Part shown: piece after piece, positions 22,902 through 33,244 of the stretch
Position numbering within the stretch: position 1 is the first letter of the stretch
Layout: each line of letters starts with the position of its first letter
Assembly: GCF_031143425.1 (NCBI RefSeq)
Contig: NC_090439.1
Location: forward strand, 638,787,465-638,851,464
DNA length: 64,000 nt
From: Pleurodeles waltl
Lineage: Eukaryota > Chordata > Amphibia > Caudata > Salamandridae
Direction: 5' to 3'
Notes under the pieces: generated by a model
The model's input: only the letters and a program-made list of their open reading frames with translations
Told to the model about the DNA's origin: nothing
The model's database searches: none
Position numbers and translations under genes: made by a program

Positions 22902-23440
22902 GGCAAAACATTATTTTCATTGAAGAATGTGCCTTGTCCAAAGAAGTAAATGCAGAGACATATCTGCTCATTTCCCTTATAAAAGAATCAGCAAAGAATA
23001 GGACATCCGCATTAGGGCCTTCCTATTTGGTTGCCAATGAACTGAGTTTGGGGTCAATTGTGAGCAGAAGACTTATGCACTGCTCCTGGGAGATGTAGGC
23101 GTTGGCATTGCCTAACATGCATATTGCTCTCTGAGCCCCACTTGAGAGTATCTCAGGATCCACTTGATTGCCCTCCATCTTTGCCTCTTCTGCCAAATCA
23201 AAAATCCTAGTTAAAGGCCCAACTAGGTCCAAAAGTCTATCCTGTCAATTTGACCAGGATCGATCAACCCCTTTCTTGGGTTGCTTCCCAAATTTAGTGA
23301 AAAATAATAACATATTTGGTCAATAGAGGGGGTATCAGCCACCTTAAATGGAAGGGAAGGTCTAGGGCATTCAGACTTTAACTTCTTTACAACCTCATTG
23401 TCATGATAGCCCTTTCTGTATTCTCCAAAAAGAGACACTG
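22880..23440 (-). pseudogene. gag: DIRS gag, 3' part
   Basis: Minus-strand pieces: 23223-23438 with LFGEYRKGYHDNEVV, KLKSECPRPSLPFKV and DPGQIDRI; 23023-23232 with DLVGPLTRIFDLAEEA; and GAQRAICMLGNANAYIS. This is the DIRS-type gag (note ECPRP and the D-K/R-L-D-x-x-G-P-L region). A frameshift separates the pieces near 23225. The upstream portion was displaced to 30971-32118 by the Harbinger insertion at 23441. Confidence 0.75.
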
Positions 23441-23994
23441 GCCCTCATTACAACCCTGGCGGTAAATCCCGCTTACCGCTGTGCAGAAAACCGCCAACAT
23501 ACCGTTGCGGCCGTGGAATTCCGCTACAGGTATTACGACCCACAGCTCGGAATCCACTACAATACAGACACCCACACAAGTCCGCCATACCAAAGGTCAG
23601 TGATAAACTGGCTATATCAAAACCCACACCTTCACGCCAACAGGAATACGCCCACAGTATCACGACCCACGAATCGACGCGCTAAAAATATACACACACA
23701 CTAACAAAACACAACCACATTGGACAATTCAAAATACACACACCTGATACACATACACACACCAAACCCACACACCCAATCCAACATAAAGCACACACCC
23801 ACATCACCCACAAACCCTTACAACCAAAATTTTGAAAGAAGGCCAGAGAGAGAAACTACCTAACACAACACCAGCATCCACAGATACACAACACCATCAC
23901 TTATGCAACATCCACGCACCTCAAACAACACACACCAACACATCCCCTCACACATCACAACAGACAGCACCTCACACATCACCCACACCACATC

Positions 23995-25507
23995 ATGGCA
24001 CCTCAAAGACACCCCAGGTTCTCTGAGGAGGAGCTCAGGATCATGGTGGAGGAAATCGTCCGGGTAGAGCCACAGCTATTCATATCACAGGTGCAGCAGA
24101 CATCCATTGCAAGGAAGATGGAGCTATGGCGCAGAATTGTTGACAGGGTCCAAGAACACGGGATGACATCAGGAAGAGGTGGAACGACCTACGGGGGAAG
24201 GTACGTTCCGTGGTATCTAGACACCAGATTGCTGTACAGAGGACTGGCGGTGGAACCCACCTCCTCCTCACAACTAACAACATGGGAGGAGCAAGTCTTG
24301 GCAATAATGGATCCTGAGAGCCTCGCAGGAGTAGCAGGAGGACTGGACTCTGGTAAGGAAAATCTTTACTACTTTATGCCCCCCACCCCACCTGCATTCC
24401 ATCACATACTCCCACCCTCACCCTCAAACACATCACCCCAACAACCCACAGATACCCCACTAACACAACCCACACATCCCAAAATCAAGCCCTGCATGTA
24501 ACACCAATGCATGGACAGCCATCACCAAAGCATGTCCAGTAGAGAGACTCACTCATGGCCCAAAATCACCAATGACACAAGGGCCAAGCCAATAATGCAA
24601 GCACAGGAGTAGAGGGTAACTCACCCATTGCACAAGATGGCACACACAGATACAATAACTATGCATTTACACCCCAACAGGACCCCTACCCAACAACACC
24701 GGACAGGAGGTGTCAGACATATCCAGTCCCCCCACAGATGAAGCCCACAGTGACGACAGCAGCTCTGCACACCTGGATCAAGATGACCAGCCTGGCCAAT
24801 CAGGGACCTCAGGACAGTCGGTTCCCCTGACACAGTCACAAACCACCACTGAACCTCCCTCCTCAGGAAATACCGCCACAGCACCCACCCAACGGGCCCA
24901 TCCCTCTGTCCCCAGGACACGTCAATCAGCAGTGTGTCCACCACTATAGGGAACCCAGGCAACCCCTCTAACCCAGGACGATCAGGGACCTAGGAGCAGT
25001 GGCAGGGGGCACACGGTTCAGGGGACAGAGGCACAGGATAACAGGGAAGCTGGGAGGACTGCTGTGCGAGGGGGGGGACAGGCCCAGGGAACCGATACTC
25101 CACAAGGCACTCTCCAACGTATTGGGAGCTTACCACCATTCCCAGGAGACCATGGGCACGGTACTGGCCAAGTTTCAGGAGACCCAGCGGCTGCAGGAGG
25201 AACACTACCTGGTGATCAGGGAGGACTTCGAAGTCCGCTAAACACCACCCTGGTCACCATTGCAGGGCTGCTGGCAGACCTTCTCAACACCAGGAGGGAC
25301 ACAGTGGCACACCAACGGGCCCCTGACACTAGTATGGACAATGAACAGCCCTCCACCTCCGCCGGCGCTAGTGGACAGGAGGCACCGCCACAGGAACACC
25401 AGGCCACCAGCACCCCACCCCCTGCAGATGGAGAACCACCCCGCAAACGGTCCCTGAGATCCAGGAACAAGACAGAGAACATTGCCAAGACCCCCACCAG
25501 AAAATAA
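23995..25507 (+). pseudogene. Harbinger Myb/SANT-like protein 1
   Basis: Exon 1 starts at ATG 23995: RFSEEELRIMVEEIVRVEP opens a Myb/trihelix fold (residues 8-80; ARKMELWRRIVDRV carries the core Trp), then TTWEEQVLAIMDPE. Donor GTAAGG at 24353 and acceptor CAACAG ending 24680 join exon 1 (phase 1) in frame to an acidic/Ser-rich exon (SDISSPPTDEAHSDD), supporting a real 328-bp intron. A TAG at 24947-24949 and two frame changes (24950-24999, about 25225) break the rest, which holds a helical segment (HHSQETMGTVLAKFQETQRL) and a basic tail (PPRKRSLRSRN) ending at 25505-25507. In Harbinger systems the Myb-like partner brings the transposase into the nucleus and onto the ends. It converges on the transposase gene. 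Confidence 0.7.
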
Positions 25508-25978
25508 GAACCCCCTGAATGTCACCTTTCTGTCCCACTTTGACACCCTGTCCACCTTAAACTGCCATTGCTCCACTTCCTATGCCCCATTGGACAATGC
25601 ACCTGTGAAACAAATAGACTGGACTCTGCAACTGACATTCCTCCACCATCACCCCAGCCCGTTTTACAACCCCCTCCACTTATTTGCACGGAAATAAACA
25701 CAGTAGAATCACAAAACAGTCAGTCTGTGCTTTCACAAATGTGTAATTGCAATATCTCTGGAATACAGCAATGTCAATGTACTTGTTCACATACCAATGT
25801 AACACAGCTGTAGGCCAGCAGTAAACATAGCAGAGGGCACAAAGTGGGACCCAGATCTGTGAAATGGAAAGCCAAAGTAACAAGTCAGGGTCCATACACT
25901 GAGTGAAAATGACAGACTTATTCTAGCTCCAACAATAGTATGACATGTGGGAAGCAGTTACATCTTCTTACCTTTGTC

Positions 25979-27443
25979 TCACTGGAAGTATTGCATGATG
26001 ATGTTGTTTTGGTTGTCGACATCTTCTTCTTCTGCCTTCTCTTCTTCACTATCCACAGGCTCCACAGCTGCCACAAAACCACCATCTGGCCCATCCTCCT
26101 GCAGAAAAGGCACCTGGCGTCGCAAAGCCAGGTTGTGCAGCATACAGCAGGCCACAATTATCTGACACACCTTCTGTGAGTAGTATAGGGAGCCACCTGT
26201 CAGATGGAGGCACCAGAATCTGGCCTTCAGGAGGTCGAAGGAGCGTTCTATAATCCTCCTAGTTTGCCCATGTGCCTCATTGTAGCGTTCCTCTGCCCTT
26301 GTCCTGGGATTCCTCACTGGGGTTAGTAGCCATGACAGGTTGGGGTAACCAGAGTCACATGCAAATATCGAGGGACAACTGTTAGACACACTAACCCTTA
26401 GGGACAACCCCATACCCAGACACCTATGTCAACTGTGTTGGGACTTTGGCCTCACCTATTAGCCACACACGGTGCCTCAGGAGTTGCCCCATCACATAAG
26501 GGATGCTGCTATTCCTCAAAATGTAAGCGTCATGCACTGAGCCAGGATACTTGACATTCTGCACATTCATCGAATGGTAGCTTTTCCGGTTTCTGTACAC
26601 CTGTTCATTCCTGCGGGTGGGGGGCAAATGCACATGTGTCCCATCAATGGCACCAATGATGTTGGGGATATGTCCCAGGGCAAAAAAGTCACCTTTCACT
26701 GTGGGAAAATCCTCCACCTGAGGGAAAACGATGTAGCTATGCATGTGTTTCAGCAGGGCAGATAACATTCTGGACAACACATTAGAGAACATTGGCTGGG
26801 ACATCCCTGATGCCATGGCCACTGTTGTTTGAGAAGACCCACTGGCCAGGAAATGGAGTACAGACAGAACCTGCACTAGAGGGGGGATTCCTGTGGGATG
26901 GCAGATAGCTGAAATCAGGGCTGGCTCCAACTGGGCACACAGTTTCAGGATTGTTGCACGATCAAGTCTGTATGTGATTATGATGTGTCTCTCTTCCATT
27001 GTCGACAGGTCCACCAGGGGCCTGTACACCGGAGGATGCTTCTATCTCATCACCTGCCCCAGCAGACGTGCCCTATGGAGGAGAACAGCGAGTAGAGAGT
27101 CATCCAACACTGAGGTATCACAATGTGTTATTTGCAGAAACGTTGGTAGTTCGCAATGCGCCAGTATCTGTCTGTATTCCCGACCTAGATAGGTGTGACG
27201 CAGTTTTTTTCCATACCATGTGGCCTCCTGAAATGCCGGCTGCCTGAGCTGTAAGGTGAGACAAGGGGAAATAAGGTAACTGCGCTGGCGTTGTACACCG
27301 TCGTGGTGGGTGGTCGAAGACCGCGGTGCAATTCTGCATTGGTTAACATTGGGCCCTATGGGTCCCAGGAGCCAATGACGATGTACGCCGGCAGTGACGG
27401 TACGCACCGCCGCAGACGTGACCGCCATTTTCTGTCTGTTCAC
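25979..27443 (-). pseudogene. Harbinger DDE transposase (HARBI1-like)
   Basis: Three minus-strand pieces. 27042-27443: N-terminal region ending at an in-frame TAG (27042-27044), followed in the same frame by 26424-27029, with the helical N-domain (ATILKLCAQLEP), IIGAIDGTHVHLPP (first Asp, residue 129 of this frame) and YPGSVHDAYILRNSSI (second Asp, residue 167). About a dozen residues usual between NVQ and the YPGSVHD block are missing. A 97-bp intron separates 25979-26358: donor GTGAGG at 26455 is good, but the acceptor is AT (26360-26359) instead of AG. The last exon has DSGYPNLSWLLTPVRNP and NEAHGQTRRIIERSFDLLK (family Glu region), then an acidic tail. It would excise and reinsert the element; this copy is broken. 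Confidence 0.85.
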
Positions 27444-27518
27444 TCACTTGATACCTGACCTTCAACAGGAGAGGACCTACATAGCAAGTGCTGCTGTGAC
27501 CTGTGTCTGGAAGCGACG
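27100..27518. promoter_or_regulatory. Possible divergent promoter inside the Harbinger
   Basis: The transposase (minus) and Myb/SANT-like gene 2 (plus, ATG 27519) point away from each other here. The segment is GC-rich with many CpG (for example GACGTGACCGCCATTTTCTG around 27413-27434). No TATA box is seen. Inference from gene orientation only. Confidence 0.3.
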
Positions 27519-29116
27519 ATGGCTACAGTGTCTGGGGAAAGTGCCCCTGCCTTCACTTCGGTGGAGTTGGAGAAACTAGTGGAGGGGACCTCCCCCAGTA
27601 CATGCAACTGTACAGTCCTCCAGACAAACAGGTGAGTACACTGTGAGCATGCTGCATGGGCAATGCCTGTTTTGAGTGATGTGGATGGAAGATACATGGG
27701 GGGGCCTGAGGCCTGCATGTGCAGATAGTGAGTGTATGTGCATCAGGGCATGGGTGGGAACTGGTGGGCAATATGAATGACGGTCCGGATGGGTGAGTAA
27801 TTTCCTTTCCTCTAGGTCAGCGCCCACCAGAAGAAGGGTATTTGGCGTGCCATCGCCAAGGACGTCCGCACCCTGGGGTTCTACCACAGACGGAGCACCC
27901 ACTGCCAAAAAAGAAGGGAGGACCTGCGCCGCTGGAGCAAGAAGACGGCAGAGGCCCAGCTGGGGATGGCCTCCCAACGTGGAAGGGGAGCCCGTAGAAC
28001 CATGACCCCCCTGATGTACCCGATCCTGGCGGTGGCCTATCTGGAGTTGGATGGGTGCTTGAGGGCATCACAGCAGCCACAAGGGGGTGAGTACACTCTC
28101 ATTCAGCTGACTCAGCGCGCATTATGAGGTGTCTGGGTGGGGGAGGTGGGCAGTGGGTTCCCCTAGGCCAGGGCGAACTTGGTAGGCAAGGTCCCTTGTG
28201 AGGCAGGCTCTGTGGCACCCCAACCCCACTAGTGGTATTAGCCATCTACACCTAGTCAGGCTCCTGTGACTTCCAGGAATGCAGCAATTGGGCTTAGGCC
28301 TCGTACCCCATGGGCATGTGAATTTGCTAGGAACTATTAGTGCATGGGGTAGTGCAGAGGGCTGCTCCCTGTGTGTTGTGTCCGCCAACGGTAGTGGTGT
28401 TGCATGCACTGAACATTTTTTTCTTCTGTCTTTCTCCCCCTTTTTGTTTTGTCTCCCTGTTCTTGTGTGCAATAGCATCATCTGGCGGAGGAGCAGTGGC
28501 ACCGGAGCAGGAGGGAGCTGCAACCCACTTGGCCCTGGAGGGTGAAGCAACGGAGTTTGAAGCCACCAGTGGGACGGAGGGCGAGGGGAGCTCCACGACG
28601 GGGACAGGAGCATACACCAGTGACAGTGACTCCTCCTCTGATGGGAGCTCCCTTGCGGTGGTGGGCACCTCTGTGCCCACTGCATCAACAGGTACAGCCG
28701 CCACCCCCTCTACCAGCACCGCCCTCCCAGCAGCCCCTCAGCGTGTTTCCCGTGCCCGCTCACCCAGGAGGGTGGGCATCTCCTTCGCCCCAGGCACCTC
28801 AGGCATTGCCCCAGTCAGCCCTGCTGCCCTCAGTGAGGAGGCTATTGACCTCCTGAGATCCCTCACTGTTGGGCAATCTACCATTTTGAATGCCATCCAG
28901 GGTGTTGAGAGGCATTTGCAACAAACAAATGCATACCTGGAGGGCATTCATTCTGGGCAGGTGGCCCAACAGAGTGCATTTCAGGCTCTGGCCTCAGCAC
29001 TGATGGCAGCCATTGTCCCTGTGTCCAGCCTCCCCCTCCAACTTCCTCCACCGACCCAATCCCCTGTACCTCAGCCTATCCCAAGCACACCATCAGACCA
29101 GCATGCACACTCATAA
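27519..29116 (+). pseudogene. Harbinger Myb/SANT-like protein 2 (three exons)
   Basis: Exon 1: ATG 27519, FTSVELEKLVEG, donor GTGAGT at 27631. Exon 2: 27816-28085 (acceptor TCTAG), 90 open codons with WRAIAKDVRTLG, THCQKRREDLRRW and KKTAEAQLGMASQRGRGARR, a basic Myb/trihelix-type domain; one expected Trp (KRW) is Arg. Donor GTGAGT at 28086. Exon 3: acceptor CAATAG ending 28475, then an acidic/Ser-Thr-rich linker (YTSDSDSSSDGSS) and a C-terminal helix (LRSLTVGQSTILNAIQGVE) to the stop at 29114-29116. Lesions: exon 1 loses one base near 27588 (the frame needed to reach its end differs), and exon 2 to 3 is off by one base at a G run. Pro/Thr-rich frames continue to about 29565 and may be the original C-terminus. 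Confidence 0.65.
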
Positions 29117-29685
29117 ACACACAAGAGTGCACATGGCAAACATAAGCACCACAAATCCCACAAGCACCAATCCCATGCAGACACAGCAACATCCACTGCC
29201 TCCACTGTGTCCCCTCCTCCACGTCCCCCTCCTCCCTCCCTATCTCGTCTCCACTCACACCTGCATGCACTACATCCTCAGCCACTACCTCCATCACCAG
29301 CACGCCCATCACCACACACCGCTCATGTGCAATCACCACCCCCACTACCATGCACACATCCCCAGTGTCCTCTCCCAGTGTGTCTGTGAGCCCTCCTCCC
29401 AAAGTACACAACCGCAGGCACACACCCACCCAATAGCCATCCACCTCACAACAGCCTCGGGCCCATGCACCTTCACCCAAATTCAGCAAACGTACACCTC
29501 CTACAACCACTACCTCTTCCTCCACTCCCAAACCCACTCCATCTTCCCGTCCCAGTGTGTCTAAAAAACTTTTCCTGGCAAACCTTGCCCTCTTCCCTTC
29601 ACCTGTATCATGCTACCTGTTCCTAGGCAATCTCATGGCACACACACCCAGGCGAGGGAATGGGACCGGCCACATCACATGTGGA

Positions 29686-29879
29686 GCACTCTGGGCACAA
29701 TGCCCCCTCCAGAACCAGTGGAGAATCACATCCACTACCTCTGTCCTTGGCAGGATGAAGCACTCTGGGCACAAGGCCCCCCCCAGAACCAGTGGAGAAT
29801 CACATCCAGTTCCTCAGTCCTTGGCAGGATGAAGCACTCTGGGCACCAGGCCCCCTCCAGAACCAGTGGAGACTGTTAG
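29686..29879. repeat. 74-bp minisatellite in the Harbinger (about 2.6 copies)
   Basis: GCACTCTGGGCACAA starts at 29686, 29760 and 29834, exactly 74 bp apart, each followed by CCAGAACCAGTGGAGA. The last copy is cut where the next array starts. Confidence 0.9.
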
Positions 29880-29881
29880 CC

Positions 29882-30121
29882 ACTTGAGAGACTGTGGCTT
29901 TGCACTCCCCAGGATAAAGCAGTGGGTAAACCACCCACTGGAGAGACTTGAGAGACTGTGGATTGGCACTCCCCGGGATAAAGCAGTGGGCAAACCACCC
30001 ACTGGAGAGACTTGAGAGACTGTGGCTTTGCACTCCCTAGGATAAAGCAGTGGGCAAACCACCCACTGTAAAGACTTGAGAGACTGTGGCTTTGCACTCC
30101 CCAGGATTAAGCAGTGGGCAT
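29882..30121. repeat. 64-bp minisatellite in the Harbinger (about 3.75 copies)
   Basis: ACTTGAGAGACTGTGG starts at 29882, 29946, 30010 and 30074, period 64 bp. Each unit contains TTGCACTCCC (one TTGGCACTCC variant) and AAGCAGTGGG. Copies are nearly identical. Confidence 0.95.
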
Positions 30122-30970
30122 GGAGCCCCCTCGTGCAGCAGTGGCGTCGTGCGTTCATCCGGCTGAGGTGCCCCCCTTCCATTCCCCCTGAGGTGCCTGT
30201 TTATTTTTCGATCTGATGTCCCTGCAGTGTTCTCTCCGTTTCAAGTTAGATATCTTGTGTGGGCTTCGCCCATGCACTTTGGGACCACTGGTCCACGGAC
30301 AATGATTGGTACACTATCCGGACTTCTGTATTTGGTATACATATTTGTATATACTGATTATTGAACTTTCACAATCTGATTTTTCATGATTACAATTGTT
30401 ACAATCATGTAATTTTGTCCTTGCGTTCTTCCAGGGGGTGGGGGTATATTTATGTAATGTTGCTGCATGTATTTGTGTGTATGTTGTTGTGGGTGGGGGT
30501 GTTGCATGTGGGTGTCACTCTCTTTTCCCTCCCCCCCTCCCCTGTGTTGTAGGTGCAGTACTCACCGTGGTCATCGACGGCGTCTGTCCTGCTCCTGATA
30601 GAGCAGGAGGAAGACCAGCATAGGCAGGACGTGTAGTTCGGGCTCCATGGCGTCCTGGTTCCTCGTTGGGTGTCGAGAGGTGAGTGGTTTCCCTTCTGTG
30701 TACTGTTTCCGCCGTGCTTTTGATAGCGTTGGTTCCGCCCCTGAAGAGGTGGCGGATAGGCCTGTTGTGATACAGTAGGCGGTAATTTCTCCTCCGCCTG
30801 TTGGTGGTTACCGCCGCAGTGTTTGTTTCTACCACTGTGGCGGACGGAGTGTTAAAGTGGCTGTCTATGTTGGTGGTTTCCACCATGGTCGTGATTCAAT
30901 TTTGTTCCCGCCGGCCTGTTGGCGGTATTACCGCCACTTTAACACCGACCGCCAGGATTGTAATGAGGGC

Positions 30971-31079
30971 CATAGTCTGCAACATGATCAGATGGAAACC
31001 ATTCCGAAGAGTTTGGGTGGTGAATCGACATAGGGTCAAACATAGGTTCACCATCATGATCAACCAAATCATCAGACAC
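30971..31079 (-). pseudogene. gag: DIRS gag, middle fragment
   Basis: Minus frame reads DDLVDHDGEPMFDPMSIHHP and SSEWFPSDHVADY, DIRS-type gag sequence. It is caught between the Harbinger right end (30970) and the MITE left end (31083). Confidence 0.75.
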
Positions 31080-31252
31080 TAAGGGGGTCATTCTGACCCT
31101 GGCGGTAATTACCGCCATGGCGGAGGTCGACGGTAGCACCGCCAACAGGCTGGCGGTGCACTGCTGGGCATTCTGACCGCGGCGGTTCAGCCGCGGCCAG
31201 AAACAGAAAGTCGGCGGTGTACCGCCGACTTCCCGCTGCCCTTGAGAATCCT

Positions 31253-31284
31253 CCATGGCGGCGGAGCGCGCTCCGCCGCCATGG
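31253..31284. repeat. 32-bp perfect palindrome in MITE A
   Basis: Each 16-bp half reads CCATGGCGGCGGAGCG from its outside. The symmetry extends imperfectly through GAATCC/GGATTC outside. Confidence 0.9.
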
Positions 31285-31371
31285 GGATTCTGACACCCCC
31301 TACCGCCATCCGGTTCCTGGCGGTTCTCCCGCCAGGAACAGGATGGCGGTAGGGGGTGCCGTGGGGCCCCT

Positions 31372-31422
31372 GGGGGCCCCTGCAGTGCCCATGCCAATGG
31401 CATGGGCACTGCAGGGGCCCCC
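31372..31422. repeat. 51-nt perfect hairpin in MITE A
   Basis: 24-bp arms with a 3-base loop (AAT at 31396-31398). The stem core is CTGCAGTGCCCATGCC and its exact complement. A second perfect hairpin with 16-bp arms and a TTT loop lies at 31441-31475. Confidence 0.9.
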
Positions 31423-31714
31423 GTAAGAGGGCCCCACGAAGAATTTCAGTGTCTGCTTTGCAGACACTGAAATTCGTGACGGGTGCAACTGCACCCGTCG
31501 CACCTTCCCACTCCGCCGGCTCCATTCTGAGCCGGCGTCCTCGTGGGAAGGGTGTTTCCCGCTGGGCTGGCGGGCGGACTTTCGGCGGTCGCCCGCCGGC
31601 CCAGTGGGAAAGCCAGAATGACCGCCGCGGTCTTTTGACCGCGGAGCGGTCTTTCGGCGGGAACCGCTTGGCAGGCGGCGACCGCCGTCCGCCGCGGTCA
31701 GAATCACCCCCTAA

Positions 31715-32118
31715 GTGAGGGGAACTCACAGAGGGAGAAACTTCACGCCTTTTCTTCAAAGGCCCATTATCATAAAAGTCATCATTTATGGTGTTGTGTA
31801 AGACATCATCCCCATCACTGTCTGTGTCTCTAAGGTTTATGATATTAAGGGGGGAGGAAGGGAGCCCCGAAGAATTCACGTCTCGGAGGGAGTCCCAAAC
31901 TTAACAGAAACGCCTTTGGGAGGCACATATGGGGGTGCTGCACGTTTTGTTCCTCTTTTAGGAGGATAATCTTTGGGGTCCTGTAACATTCTTGTTATAG
32001 AGGCTTCTACATTTTTTAAAATATCTAGCATAGAAGCTGAGACTGCATGCTGGAACGAGTCCTTACTGAAGGATTTTAAATTGTCCTTCACAGACTGGGT
32101 CTGTTCGTCACCAGACAT
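31715..32118 (-). pseudogene. gag: DIRS gag, N-terminal part
   Basis: The minus frame starts at ATG 32118 (MSGDEQTQSVKDNLKSF), runs to 31876 (VPPKGVSVKFGTPSE), then continues after a small frame change in frame 31879 (NIINLRDTDSDGDDV, GPLKKRREVSPS) up to the MITE at 31714. Charged, helical N-terminus and Lys/Arg-rich segments fit a nucleic-acid-binding gag. ATG 32118 is the first in frame after the untranslated leader. Confidence 0.7.
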
Positions 32119-32119
32119 A

Positions 32120-32560
32120 TTTACAATAAACTGTGGAGAAACTAAAATTGTTCAAATGTGACAAAAGGAGGTTAAAATACAGAATAAGCAGAAAAAACCT
32201 GCAAATTTGGAAAAAACCCAACCTAAAGGGTGAGAAGGAAGCTGAACATCTAAAAGGAAGGGCCAAATGGAAGGGGGTTGGCTAGGGGCATGTTCAGGGT
32301 GGAACCCAGACAGAACGAAGGGCAACAGGAAAAGCCCTCACCGAGCGATAATTTCGGCTGACACTAGTTGGAGCAGAAGGGGGGCAGCAAGGTCACTCAG
32401 AGCCGTGATGAGCAGGAGTTCTCATGGAGGAGCAACGGAGTCAATACGAGGTAGGATAAAGTTGCATGCGCACGTATGCATAAGCGTGTTATAAAAAAGA
32501 AGCACGCGAGGCCCGTGCTGAGAACCTGAAAGCATAACCTTGAAATACATGAAGCAATAA
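32120..32560 (-). other. DIRS 5' leader
   Basis: Untranslated sequence between the DIRS gag start and MITE B. No independent gene seen. Confidence 0.5.
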
Positions 32561-32566
32561 CACTAT

Positions 32567-33133
32567 GGGGGTCATTCTGACCCTGGCGGTAAATACCGCC
32601 ATGGCGGAGGCTGGCGGTAGCACCGCCAACAGGCTGGCGGTGCTCCGCCGGGCATTCTGACCGCGGCGGTACAGCCGCGGCCAGAAGCGGAAAGCCGGCG
32701 GTGTACCGCCGACTTTCCGCTGCCCATGGGAATCCGCCATTGCGACGCAGCTTGCTGCGCCGCCATGGGGATTCTGACACCCCATACCGCCATCCTGTTG
32801 CTGGCGGTTCGCCCGCCAGGAACAGGATGGCGGTATGGGGTGTCGTGGGGCCCCTGGGGCATGGGCATGGGCACTGCAGGGGCCCCCGTAAGAGGGCCCC
32901 ACAAAGAATTTCAGTGTCTGCTTTGCAGACACTGAAATTCGCGACGGGTGCAACTGCACCCGTCGCACCTTCCCACTCCGCCGGCTCCATTCTGAGCCGG
33001 CTTCCTCGTGGGAAGGGTGTTTCCCGCTGGGCTGGCGGGCAGACTTTCGGCGGTCGCCCGCCAGCCCAGTGGGAAACCCAGAATGACCGCTGCAGTCTTT
33101 TGACCGCGGTACGGTCTTCTGGCGGTCAGGGCC
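32567..33133. mobile_element. Harbinger MITE B in the DIRS leader
   Basis: The left end GGGGGTCATTCTGACCCTGG is identical to MITE A, and the interior is the same palindrome series. TAT flanks both sides (32564-32566 and 33134-33136). The right end (CTGGCGGTCAGGGCC) differs from MITE A and lacks about 60 bp, so it is a shortened variant or a rearranged terminus. Confidence 0.8.
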
Positions 33134-33244
33134 TATATAATTAAATACATATAAGAAATAACACCATATAACTAAATAACCATTAAATAAATAATATTAG
33201 ATAAAGGTAACAGCAAGCAGCGTACTTATCTTGACTGCGAGCAG

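Larger units (their letters stand above)
23441..30970. mobile_element. PIF/Harbinger DNA transposon, three gene relics
   Basis: Inverted ends: GCCCTCATTACAACCCTGGC at the left and the reverse complement GCCCTCATTACAATCCTGGC at the right. Inside are two Myb/SANT-like genes (plus) flanking a Harbinger transposase (minus), two minisatellites, and CA-rich and GC-rich stretches. Length 7.53 kb. It interrupts the DIRS gag: the frame before the left end and after the right end both belong to that gag. No clean 3-bp target duplication is seen (CTG versus CAT flanks). Confidence 0.85.
31083..31711. mobile_element. Harbinger MITE A in DIRS gag
   Basis: Ends GGGGGTCATTCTGACC (left) and, reverse-complemented, GGGGGTGATTCTGACC (right), with TAA duplicated at 31080-31082 and 31712-31714, the 3-bp target typical of PIF/Harbinger. 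The 629-bp GC-rich interior is a chain of short perfect or near-perfect palindromes and has no transposase. Several long frames through it are GC artefacts. Confidence 0.9.

Noticed and set aside
29013..29564. 183-codon His/Thr/Pro-rich plus frame
   Set aside because: Low-complexity CA-rich DNA; the Myb/SANT-like gene 2 ends in another frame. It may partly overlap the decayed original C-terminus, but this frame itself is not credible.
31187..31879. 230-codon minus-strand frame across the MITE
   Set aside because: Only its first part (before 31714) is DIRS gag; the rest is read through GC-rich palindromes of the MITE.
32397..32990. Long frames in both strands of MITE B
   Set aside because: GC-rich palindromic sequence lowers stop frequency in all frames; no protein family.
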